Positions 1 to 6,955 of a stretch of 9,434 bases of DNA are shown here, piece by piece. The stretch's first letter is position 1; every line of letters starts with the position of its first letter. The position numbers and the translations under genes are program-made. The notes below the pieces were generated by a model, which was given only the letters and a program-made list of their open reading frames with translations, ran no database searches and was not told the origin of the DNA. This DNA is from Chloroflexota bacterium (lineage in GTDB: Bacteria; Chloroflexota; FW602-bin22; JAMCYS01), in NCBI GenBank assembly GCA_021847625.1, contig JAJZQK010000087.1:1-9434 (forward strand), read 5' to 3'.

Positions 1-440
1 CGCAGGCGCTGATGAGCATACCGTCGGTAAAGGGCGTTGAGGTGGGGGCCGGTTTCGCCGCGGCCGACCGGCCGGGGTCGCAGGTGCACGATATCTTCCT
101 TCGGCCGGGCGAGCAGGCTCGGCCGTTGGCCAGAGCTACCAACAACGCCGGCGGCATAGAAGGCGGCATTAGCAACGGGGAAGCGGTAGTCGTCCGCGCC
201 GCCTGCAAGCCGATCCCGACCCTGGGCAACCCTCTCCCTTCGGTGGACCTCATCACAGGCGCCCGGGTCATCGCCCACCACGAACGAAGCGACGTCTGTG
301 TCGTGCCGGCGGCGGGCGTCGTCGGCGAGGCTATGGTCTGCCTCGTCCTGGCCGACGCGCTGCTCGAGAAGTTCGGCGGTGATAGTGTGGCGGAGATCGA
401 GCGACATCTGGCCGGCGATGGAGACCACCTTGGCGACTAA
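1..440 (+). CDS. aroC: Chorismate synthase, C-terminal part (5' end outside window)
   Basis: Chorismate synthase makes chorismate from 5-enolpyruvylshikimate-3-phosphate using reduced FMN, the last common step of aromatic amino acid synthesis. The first complete codon begins at base 3 and the frame is open from the window edge to the TAA at 438-440, so the gene enters from the left and about 146 C-terminal residues are present. Family hallmarks seen are SIPSVKGVE near the start, the [15 protein letters not shown] segment, KPIPTL followed by PLPSVDL, and the [13 protein letters not shown] signature, ending in the usual [10 protein letters not shown] helix. The ATG at base 12 is an internal methionine, not a start. 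The 3' end overlaps the next gene, which encodes two other enzymes of the same pathway, supporting an aro operon. Identification is firm; only the N-terminal length is unknown. Confidence 0.96.
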   Translation, partial: QALMSIPSVKGVEVGAGFAAADRPGSQVHDIFLRPGEQARPLARATNNAGGIEGGISNGEAVVVRAACKPIPTLGNPLPSVDLITGARVIAHHERSDVCVVPAAGVVGEAMVCLVLADALLEKFGGDSVAEIERHLAGDGDHLGD

Positions 441-2079
441 CCTTATCCTCATCGGCTTCAGCGGCACCGGCAAATCGACCATCGGTCGGCGGGTGGCGGA
501 GAGACTAGGCTGGCGCTTTGTCGACCTCGACGCCAGCATTGCCGAAACGATCGGCAAGAGTGTTCCCGAGATCTTCGCGGTAGACGGCGAACCGCGGTTT
601 CGCGAGATCGAATCCGCCCGCCTTCGCGAGGCCTGTGCCGAGGAACACGCGGTGATAGCGACGGGCGGAGGGGCCGTCATCGCCGCCGCCAACCGTCGGC
701 TGATGCTCGAGCGAGGCTTCGTCGTTTGTCTGGAAGCTCAGCCGGCCACGCTGTATGCTCGCCTGCAACGGCAAATCGCCGAAGACCCCGCCATCGCCGA
801 AAGGCCGCTTCTCGCCAGCGAGGATCCCTTGGCCCGCATAACCGCCCTCAAGGAGCGACGCCAGGCCTTCTACGCCGCCTGCCACGCCACCGTCCACGTG
901 GATAGCCTTTCCGAAGAAGAGGCGGCGGAGGAGGTTCATCGTGCGCTGGCCCGAGCCGGGTTGGCCCACTCCCCCCGCGACGCCGAGGGACCGGTCTCCG
1001 TCAAGACTGCCGGGGGCCATTACCAGGTGCACGTGGGCTGGGGCCTGCTGGACCGCTGTGGCGAGTTGGTGGCGGCTCGGCACCCCGCGGCCCGTTTCTT
1101 CCTCGTCAGCGACGCCAACGTGTACGCGCGGTTTGGAGACCGTCTGGCCACGAGTCTTCGCCCGTGGGGCGGGCTCGCCGGCAAGATGATTGTGCCCGCC
1201 GGCGAGGAGTCGAAGTCGCTCGCCCAGGCCGAGCGTCTCTGGGACTGGTTGGTCACCTCGCGGGTGGAGCGCGGTGACGTCCTGCTGGCGCTCGGCGGCG
1301 GGGTGGTGGGCGATCTAGCGGGTTTCGTGGCCGCAACCTACTTGCGGGGCATCGCCTACGTCCAGATACCCACCAGTCTGCTGGCGATGGTCGACAGCAG
1401 CGTGGGCGGCAAGACCGCCATCGACCACGCCTTCGGCAAGAACCTCATCGGCGCCTTCCATCCGCCCTCGCTGGTGGTGGCCGACATCGCCAGCCTGCGG
1501 GGCCTCTCCGAGCGCCAACTCCGCTCGGGCTGGGCGGAGATTATCAAGCATGGGGTGATTACCGACGAAGGCCTCTTCGAGAGGCTGGAGACGCAAGCGG
1601 CGTCGCTGCGAAATCTGGACCCAGGAACCATGGTGCCGGTTGTGCGTCTAAATGTATGGTTGAAGGCGCGCGTAGTGATGGCCGACGAGCGCGAGCACGG
1701 CCGGCGGGCAGACCTGAACTATGGCCACACCATCGGCCACGCCCTGGAGGCAGTCTCCGACTACGCCCTCACCCACGGGGAGGCCGTGGGCATCGGAATG
1801 GCAGGCGCGGCCAGACTGGCGGCCGAACTGGGGATGCTCTCCCCCGAGGAGGCAGACAGGCAGAATCGCCTGCTGCAAGCATTCGGCCTGGCTACCCGGG
1901 CGCCGGCGGAGCTACGAGCCGATTCGGACGCGGTGCTGGAGGCCATGAAGCACGACAAGAAAGCGCAGGGGAGCTCTCTGCGGTGGGTATTGCCGGTTAG
2001 GATCGGCGAGGTGAGGCTGGCGCGGAATGTGCCCGAGGCGATGGTGCGTCGAGTAGTGGAGGTGTTGATTCGACAATGA
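418..2079 (+). CDS. aroKB: Bifunctional shikimate kinase / 3-dehydroquinate synthase (AroK-AroB fusion)
   Basis: One uninterrupted frame encodes two shikimate pathway enzymes. Counting from ATG 418 (553 residues), residues 1-165 are shikimate kinase: Walker [10 protein letters not shown] at 13-21, the shikimate-binding DLD at 36-38, GEPRFRE near 57-63, the GGGA loop at 83-86 and RPLL in the lid at 129-132. Residues about 195-553 are 3-dehydroquinate synthase: [11 protein letters not shown] from 293, [17 protein letters not shown] at 318-334, AEIIKHG at 373-379, [11 protein letters not shown] at 434-444 and [10 protein letters not shown] at 452-461. E374, H437 and H453 match the expected zinc ligands. 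The kinase phosphorylates shikimate; the synthase makes 3-dehydroquinate from DAHP. A short linker near 165-195 joins the domains. ATG 418 lacks a clear ribosome binding site. TTG 430 has GGAG six bases upstream and gives the compact N-terminus [10 protein letters not shown], so it is a real alternative start. The gene overlaps aroC upstream and hslV downstream, and both domains look catalytically intact. Confidence 0.95.
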   Translation: METTLATNLILIGFSGTGKSTIGRRVAERLGWRFVDLDASIAETIGKSVPEIFAVDGEPRFREIESARLREACAEEHAVIATGGGAVIAAANRRLMLERGFVVCLEAQPATLYARLQRQIAEDPAIAERPLLASEDPLARITALKERRQAFYAACHATVHVDSLSEEEAAEEVHRALARAGLAHSPRDAEGPVSVKTAGGHYQVHVGWGLLDRCGELVAARHPAARFFLVSDANVYARFGDRLATSLRPWGGLAGKMIVPAGEESKSLAQAERLWDWLVTSRVERGDVLLALGGGVVGDLAGFVAATYLRGIAYVQIPTSLLAMVDSSVGGKTAIDHAFGKNLIGAFHPPSLVVADIASLRGLSERQLRSGWAEIIKHGVITDEGLFERLETQAASLRNLDPGTMVPVVRLNVWLKARVVMADEREHGRRADLNYGHTIGHALEAVSDYALTHGEAVGIGMAGAARLAAELGMLSPEEADRQNRLLQAFGLATRAPAELRADSDAVLEAMKHDKKAQGSSLRWVLPVRIGEVRLARNVPEAMVRRVVEVLIRQ

Positions 2080-2627
2080 GACAACCCGTAAGAGCGACGA
2101 CCATCCTAGCGGTACGCCGCAACGGCGCTGTGGCCATGGCAGGCGACGGCCAGGTCACGGTGGGCGATGTGGTGATGAAACATACCGCGCGGAAGATCCG
2201 CACGCTGCACAACGACCGGGTGCTGGCGGGGTTTGCCGGCGCCGTGGCCGACGCGCTGACGTTGTTCGAGAAGTTCGAGGGCTACCTGGAGAAGCACAGC
2301 GGCAACCTCCGCCGATCGGCGGTGGACCTGGCCAAGGAATGGCGTACGGACCGTTTCCTGCGCCGCCTGGAGGCCCAGTTGCTCGTCGCGGACCGCGACT
2401 TCCTCCTGGTGCTTTCGGGAGACGGAGAGGTCATCGAGCCCGACGGCGACGTCGCGGCGATCGGCTCCGGAGGCGGTTACGCCCTGTCGGCCGCTCGGGC
2501 CTTGATGGAGCACTCCCAGTTGAGCGCACCGGAGATTGCCCGGGCGGCGCTGGGAATCGCCGCCGACGTCTGCATCTACACCAACCACAACATCGAGGTG
2601 ATCGAGCTTACCGCCGCTAGCGAGTAG
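2076..2627 (+). CDS. hslV: ATP-dependent protease proteolytic subunit HslV (ClpQ)
   Basis: HslV is the threonine peptidase of the two-component HslVU protease; its dodecamer is capped by HslU hexamers and degrades unfolded proteins in the cytoplasm. The 183-residue product contains the family's [11 protein letters not shown] start and [10 protein letters not shown]. By alignment with E. coli HslV the catalytic nucleophile is Thr8, which implies a seven-residue propeptide (MRQPVRA) removed on maturation. Lys40 corresponds to the active-site Lys33 of the mature enzyme. Other family segments are [58 protein letters not shown] and [12 protein letters not shown]. The start ATG overlaps the aroKB stop as ATGA. 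GGAGGTG at 2058-2064 lies 11 bases upstream, a slightly long spacing compatible with translational coupling. Its partner hslU follows after an unusually long gap holding its own promoter. Confidence 0.96.
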   Translation: MRQPVRATTILAVRRNGAVAMAGDGQVTVGDVVMKHTARKIRTLHNDRVLAGFAGAVADALTLFEKFEGYLEKHSGNLRRSAVDLAKEWRTDRFLRRLEAQLLVADRDFLLVLSGDGEVIEPDGDVAAIGSGGGYALSAARALMEHSQLSAPEIARAALGIAADVCIYTNHNIEVIELTAASE

Positions 2628-2630
2628 GCG

Positions 2631-2677
2631 GCCCAATGTCCGCAAGCTTGCACGGGGGGTGGGCAGGTTTGTTTTTT
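2631..2677 (+). terminator. Possible intrinsic terminator after hslV (imperfect)
   Basis: Four bases after the hslV stop an imperfect hairpin can form. GCCCA (2631-2635) pairs with TGGGC (2660-2664), then come two T-G wobbles, CC/GG, and an inner GCA/TGC stem closing an AGCT loop; the centre is the 10-base palindrome GCAAGCTTGC (2642-2651). Three bases after the stem comes the T-rich run TTTGTTTTTT (2668-2677). The arrangement is that of a Rho-independent terminator, but the stem has an internal mismatch region and a bulge, and the T run overlaps the candidate -35 of the hslU promoter. It could end the aroC-aroKB-hslV transcript fully or partly. No folding energy was computed. Confidence 0.4.
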
Positions 2678-2697
2678 ACATGTGCGTATGCTACACT
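2669..2697 (+). promoter_or_regulatory. Candidate sigma-70-type promoter for hslU (extended -10)
   Basis: TTGTTT at 2669-2674 (a -35 sharing the TTG core) is separated by 17 bases from TACACT at 2692-2697, which is preceded by TG one base upstream (2689-2690), an extended -10 element. The element sits in the AT-richer part of the hslV-hslU gap and would start transcription near 2704, about 80 bases before the hslU start. No CIRCE-type inverted repeat was seen, so no heat-shock repressor site is claimed. A weak stem, CAGGG (2715-2719) with CCCTG (2732-2736), lies in the resulting leader. Confidence 0.5.
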
Positions 2698-2785
2698 AAT
2701 TTCTGTGGTTGGGGCAGGGTGTGGGCAAACTCCCTGAATTTATCTTCTGCTTACCCCACCATGTCGCTGTTCACGGAGGACCAAG

Positions 2786-4264
2786 GTGGATAACCTTACG
2801 CCGGCTGGGATCGTTGCAGAGCTAGACAAGTACATAGTTGGGCAGCCAGAGGCTAAGCGGGCGCTTGCCGTTGCCCTGCGCAACCGTCATCGCCGCAGTC
2901 AGTTGCCAGAGGAGCTCCAGCAAGAGATCACACCTAAGAACATCATGATGATCGGACCTACAGGTGTCGGCAAGACCGAGTTGGCGCGCCGCCTGGCGAA
3001 GATGATCGACGCCCCGTTCATGAAAGTGGAAGCTACCAAGTTCACCGAGGTGGGCTACGTGGGAAGGGATGTGGAATCGATCGTTCACGACCTGGTGGAA
3101 GACGCCATCACGATGGTGCACGAACGCCGGGTGCAGGAGGTACAGGGAAGCGCCGAGCGCCTGGCCAACGAACGGATCATCGACTACCTCTGCGAGCAGC
3201 AGTTGATCGGCATTTCCCCCCGGCGTGCCAGCAAAGGGCAGGCTGCCATGCGCGGGCCGCAGCAGATGGTGGCCCAGGCCCAGCTCGGCGGTGGTCCGAA
3301 GGGTGAGCCGGCAAAGGAAGATAGCACCGTCGTCGCCCTGCGGCGCCCGACGAGTTCGCGCACCGTCCATTCCACCAAGCAGCGGCGCTACGTGGCCGAG
3401 ATGCTCGACCAGAAGATGCTAGAGGATGTGCAGATAGAAATCGAAGTCACCACGGAACCCGACCTGGGTGACCCGGTGCTCGAGCTGCCGCCCGGGCTCA
3501 GCCCGGACGAGGCTATGGCCACCTTTGGCGACTATATGCGCTCTTACGGTCAATACAGCCGCCGACGTCCGCGTCGCGTTTCCGTGCACGAGGCCAGGCG
3601 TCTGCTGACGCGCGAGGAAGCCCAGAAGATGGTCGATTTCGACCAGGTCGTGGACGAGGCCTTGACGGCGGCGGAGCAATCGGCCGTCGTCTTCATCGAC
3701 GAGATCGACAAGGTGGCGGGGCCCAAGGTCGACGTCGGCGCCGACGTCTCCGGCGAGGGCGTCCAGCGCGACCTCCTGCCCATCATCGAGGGCTCGACGG
3801 TGATGACGCGCTATGGCCCGGTGCACACGGACCATATGCTCTTCATCTCGGCCGGGTCGTTCCATCACAGCAAGCCCGCGGACCTGATCCCTGAGCTGCA
3901 GGGCCGGTTTCCTCTGCGCGTGGAACTGCATAGCCTCAGCCAGGCGGACTTCGAGCGCATTCTCGCCGAGCCGAAGAACTCGCTGATCAAGCAATACCAG
4001 GCGCTCCTGTCCACCGAGGGGGTCGAGCTGGAGTTCGCGCCTGATGCGATAGGTGAGATCGCCCGCATCGCCCGGGAAGTGAACGAGCGGACGGAGAACA
4101 TCGGGGCACGGCGCCTGCACACGGTAATGGAGAAGCTGCTTGAGGACCTATCCTTCAACGCACCCGACCACGCTGGCCAGAGAGTAATCGTCGACGCCAA
4201 CTACGTCCGCGAGCGCTTGAGCGGTTTGCTGCGCGATGAAGACCTCAGCAGATACATTCTGTAA
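2786..4264 (+). CDS. hslU: ATP-dependent protease ATPase subunit HslU (ClpY)
   Basis: HslU is the AAA+ unfoldase that feeds substrates into HslV. The product is 492 residues, longer than the roughly 440-470 of common homologues. It starts with the typical LTPAGIVAELDKYIVGQPEAKRA segment. Walker A GPTGVGKT is at 57-64 and the pore loop GYVGRD at 90-95. A long I-domain spans about 110-245, Walker B VVFIDEID is at 301-308, the GEGVQRDLLPIIEG segment is near 323-336, LQGRFPLRVEL at 371-381 supplies the arginine finger region, and the sensor 2 motif GARRLHTVME is at 440-449. The C-terminal tail SRYIL is the element that docks into HslV. The extra length lies mostly in the I-domain, including a Gln/Gly-rich stretch at about 151-172. 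The start is GTG, with GGAGGA at 2775-2780 five bases upstream. Loss of function is unlikely because all ATPase motifs are intact. Confidence 0.97.
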   Translation: MDNLTPAGIVAELDKYIVGQPEAKRALAVALRNRHRRSQLPEELQQEITPKNIMMIGPTGVGKTELARRLAKMIDAPFMKVEATKFTEVGYVGRDVESIVHDLVEDAITMVHERRVQEVQGSAERLANERIIDYLCEQQLIGISPRRASKGQAAMRGPQQMVAQAQLGGGPKGEPAKEDSTVVALRRPTSSRTVHSTKQRRYVAEMLDQKMLEDVQIEIEVTTEPDLGDPVLELPPGLSPDEAMATFGDYMRSYGQYSRRRPRRVSVHEARRLLTREEAQKMVDFDQVVDEALTAAEQSAVVFIDEIDKVAGPKVDVGADVSGEGVQRDLLPIIEGSTVMTRYGPVHTDHMLFISAGSFHHSKPADLIPELQGRFPLRVELHSLSQADFERILAEPKNSLIKQYQALLSTEGVELEFAPDAIGEIARIAREVNERTENIGARRLHTVMEKLLEDLSFNAPDHAGQRVIVDANYVRERLSGLLRDEDLSRYIL

Positions 4265-4267
4265 GGC

Positions 4268-4296
4268 TTGTCTGGTCTAGGCGCCTGTGTTATACT
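4268..4296 (+). promoter_or_regulatory. Candidate strong promoter upstream of rpsB (extended -10)
   Basis: Three bases after the hslU stop, TTGTCT (4268-4273) is followed after exactly 17 bases by TATACT (4291-4296), which has TG at 4288-4289 as an extended -10. The -10 matches TATAAT at five of six positions. The predicted start near 4303 would give rpsB an untranslated leader of about 210 bases. The layout (TTGT-T, 17-base spacer, TGN, TA-ACT) is the same as in the candidate promoter ahead of hslU. No terminator is visible between the hslU stop and this promoter, so read-through from hslU is also possible. Confidence 0.65.
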
Positions 4297-4343
4297 TTCG
4301 CACGGGCAATCGGCGCCAGCCAACAACGCAATAGACGCTAGCA

Positions 4344-4358
4344 ATGGGCGGCACCAAG
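4344..4358 (+). repeat. Direct repeat, copy 1, in rpsB leader (ATGGGCGGCACCAAG)
   Basis: This 15-base unit recurs 42 bases downstream with a single mismatch (C versus A at position 11). The GGCGGCA core of this copy forms the 5' arm of hairpin A in the leader. Confidence 0.75.
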
Positions 4359-4385
4359 CGTGCCGCCTCTGTGAGACCGCCACAT

Positions 4386-4400
4386 ATGGGCGGCAACAAG
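4386..4400 (+). repeat. Direct repeat, copy 2, in rpsB leader (ATGGGCGGCAACAAG)
   Basis: Second copy of the 15-base unit, 14 of 15 bases identical to the copy at 4344-4358. Its GGCGGCA core can compete with the first copy for the shared partner TGCCGCC at 4361-4367. The copies are offset by a multiple of three and also read as MGGTK and MGGNK in one short frame. Confidence 0.75.
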
Positions 4401-4499
4401 TAGTTCACACGCCTCCAGACCGAACGAGACGTGCCGGCAGACCCAAGGAGGTCGCCGGTTCTCGCCGGGATGAAGGGGGCGGAAGAATGCAACGAAATT

Positions 4500-4505
4500 A
4501 GGAGG
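4500..4505 (+). promoter_or_regulatory. Ribosome binding site that fixes the TTG start of rpsB
   Basis: AGGAGG lies eight bases before TTG 4514. The first in-frame ATG of rpsB is six codons later and has no ribosome binding site, and the S2 family begins a few residues before the [13 protein letters not shown] segment, so TTG is the supported start. Confidence 0.85.
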
Positions 4506-4513
4506 AACCTCTC

Positions 4514-5509
4514 TTGGCGAACGTAGTATCCATGAAGCTCCTGCTGGAAGCCGGGGTGCATTTCGGGCATCAGACGCGACGGTGGGACCCTCGCATGAAG
4601 CCCTTCATCTTCACCGAGCGCAACGGCATCCACATTATCGACCTCCAACAAACGGTCTCCAAGCTCAATGACGCCTACGCCTTCGTGCGCAACGAGATAG
4701 CCGACGGTGGCAGCGTCCTTTTTGTGGGCACCAAGAAGCAGGCACAGGAGGCCATCGAGACCGAAGCTCAGCGCTGCCGGATGTTTTACGTCAACCAGCG
4801 TTGGCTGGGCGGTATGTTGACCAACTTCGCCACGATCCAGACAAGGATCAAGCGCCTCAAGGAACTGGAGGCCGCTCGCGACGGCGGCGAGTTCGCACGA
4901 CTGCCCAAGAAAGAGGCCGCTCGCCTGAACGACGAGTTGGAGAAGCTGATAAGGCTACTCGGCGGCATCCGTGACATGGAGGATCTGCCGAACGCCGTCT
5001 ATATCGTGGACCCCCACAAGGAAAAGATCGCGGTGGCCGAGTCGCAGCGACTGGGCATCCCCATCATCTCTTTGTGCGACACCAACTGCAACCCCAACGA
5101 TGCCACGTACCCGATTCCGGCCAATGATGACGCCATCCGCGCGGTGAAGCTTCTCACCAGCAAGATAGCCGACGCCGTAGCCGAAGGGCAGGCGCTGCGC
5201 GAGAAGGAGGCCGAGGCCGCGGAGGCCGAGAAGCCGGCCGCTGGCGAATTCACCGAGGAAGATTTCGTAGGAGCGGAGGTCGCCGAGGTTCCGGGGGAAC
5301 CGGAGCCGGCCGTACCCGCTGCCGTGGCAGCAGCGCCGAGCGAGGAACAACAGGAGCAGCCAGCGGCCGAGATGGCCAGGAGTGTCGACGCCGCCGAGGT
5401 CGCGGAGGCCGAGCAGCCTGAGGAGGAAGCCCAGGCCGAGCCCGAGGCGCCCGAAAGCGCCGGGGAAGAGAGGCCCACGCCCGACGAGGAGCAGGAACCA
5501 GCCAGGTAG
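4514..5509 (+). CDS. rpsB: Small ribosomal subunit protein uS2, with long acidic C-terminal tail
   Basis: S2 is a late-assembling 30S protein at the head-body junction, needed for mRNA binding along with S1 in many bacteria. Residues 1 to about 230 are the standard fold: [22 protein letters not shown] at the N-terminus, [43 protein letters not shown] at 94-105, a helical hairpin region at about 107-150, [17 protein letters not shown], then [14 protein letters not shown] and [11 protein letters not shown]. After [11 protein letters not shown] comes a tail of about 100 residues (231-331) made mainly of Glu, Ala and Pro: 32 acidic against 5 basic residues by my count. Typical S2 is 230-260 residues, so the length of 331 comes from this tail. 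It should be disordered. Translation starts at TTG behind AGGAGG. The gene is led by its own promoter and structured leader and heads the translation-lipid operon. Confidence 0.97.
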   Translation: MANVVSMKLLLEAGVHFGHQTRRWDPRMKPFIFTERNGIHIIDLQQTVSKLNDAYAFVRNEIADGGSVLFVGTKKQAQEAIETEAQRCRMFYVNQRWLGGMLTNFATIQTRIKRLKELEAARDGGEFARLPKKEAARLNDELEKLIRLLGGIRDMEDLPNAVYIVDPHKEKIAVAESQRLGIPIISLCDTNCNPNDATYPIPANDDAIRAVKLLTSKIADAVAEGQALREKEAEAAEAEKPAAGEFTEEDFVGAEVAEVPGEPEPAVPAAVAAAPSEEQQEQPAAEMARSVDAAEVAEAEQPEEEAQAEPEAPESAGEERPTPDEEQEPAR

Positions 5510-5557
5510 CCATCTGGAGCACAGCGGTCGTGCTTCTGCGCAGGGGCCGTCGGGTAA

Positions 5558-5590
5558 TCAGGCTGGCGCCACAGCCCAACCCCAGCCTGA
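5558..5590 (+). other. Perfect 9-bp inverted repeat between rpsB and tsf
   Basis: TCAGGCTGG (5558-5566) and CCAGCCTGA (5582-5590) are exact reverse complements around a 15-base loop. A competing hairpin is possible within it, GGCTG (5561-5565) with CAGCC (5572-5576), around the palindrome TGGCGCCA (5564-5571). No T run follows, so it does not look like a Rho-independent terminator. An mRNA stability element, a processing site or a brake between S2 and EF-Ts synthesis are possible; none is proven. It lies in the 148-base gap before tsf. Confidence 0.55.
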
Positions 5591-5642
5591 GGGGATCCGA
5601 GCGAGGAAACCCCGCCGACCTACTGCGCGATGTTGAAATCTC

Positions 5643-5648
5643 AGGAGG
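5643..5648 (+). promoter_or_regulatory. Ribosome binding site that decides the tsf start
   Basis: AGGAGG ends one base before an in-frame ATG (5649) and nine bases before TTG 5658. The ATG directly abuts the Shine-Dalgarno sequence and cannot be used with it at normal spacing, so TTG 5658 is preferred. The resulting N-terminus MDISTEAVKELREKTGAG matches the usual EF-Ts start. Confidence 0.8.
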
Positions 5649-5657
5649 ATGAATTCC

Positions 5658-6918
<1,261 letters not shown>

Positions 6919-6938
6919 CTGACACTTGGAAAACGCTC

Positions 6939-6947
6939 GGGAGGTGA
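6939..6947 (+). promoter_or_regulatory. Ribosome binding site that decides the frr start
   Basis: GGGAGGTGA lies eight bases before ATG 6956. An in-frame TTG at 6926 would place this site inside the coding region and add ten residues that the family lacks, so ATG 6956 is chosen. Confidence 0.8.
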
Positions 6948-6955
6948 CGCATCCA

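Larger units (their letters stand above)
4303..4513 (+). promoter_or_regulatory. Structured rpsB mRNA leader, candidate S2 autoregulatory or attenuator element
   Basis: This non-coding stretch between the predicted rpsB transcription start and the TTG start has three candidate RNA structures. Hairpin A is perfect: GGCGGCAC (4347-4354), loop CAAGC, GTGCCGCC (4360-4367). Hairpin B is short: CCGCC (4377-4381) with GGCGG (4389-4393). Hairpin C joins CCGGC (4434-4438) plus GACC (4440-4443) to GGTC (4450-4453) plus GCCGG (4454-4458), with one bulged A and a six-base loop. TGCCGCC (4361-4367), the 3' arm of A, can instead pair with GGCGGCA (4389-4395), so A and an alternative fold exclude each other. 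Ribosomal protein operons often carry leaders bound by their own product; S2 leaders are known in gammaproteobacteria. I do not recognise this as a named motif, so the regulatory role is inferred from structure and position. Confidence 0.45.

Noticed and set aside
298..417. Upstream extension of the aroKB frame starting at 298
   Set aside because: The extra 40 residues are Arg/Ser-rich, unlike any shikimate kinase, and are the aroC coding sequence read in another frame.
2628..2785. CIRCE or other heat-shock operator upstream of hslU
   Set aside because: No TTAGCACTC/GAGTGCTAA-type inverted repeat is present; only general promoter elements and a weak stem are visible.
3419..4120. Long minus-strand open frame within hslU, and similar ones elsewhere
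   Set aside because: They lie opposite well-identified genes, show no domain features, and are expected in GC-rich DNA where antisense stops are rare.
4268..4501. 77-codon frame in the rpsB leader
   Set aside because: It begins at the TTG of the -35 element, upstream of the predicted transcription start, has no ribosome binding site, and its product has no recognisable domain.
4303..4513. T-box or known riboswitch in the rpsB leader
   Set aside because: No T-box consensus (AGGGTGGNACCGCG) or metabolite riboswitch core was recognised, and the downstream genes do not fit one.
4470..4526. Small frame (ATG 4470 to TAG 4524) overlapping the rpsB start
   Set aside because: The nearest Shine-Dalgarno sequence is 18 bases upstream and the peptide overlaps the true rpsB ribosome binding site; no support beyond openness.
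6926..6955. TTG start for frr giving ten more residues
   Set aside because: The strong GGGAGGTGA lies inside this extension and points to ATG 6956, which also gives the normal family length.
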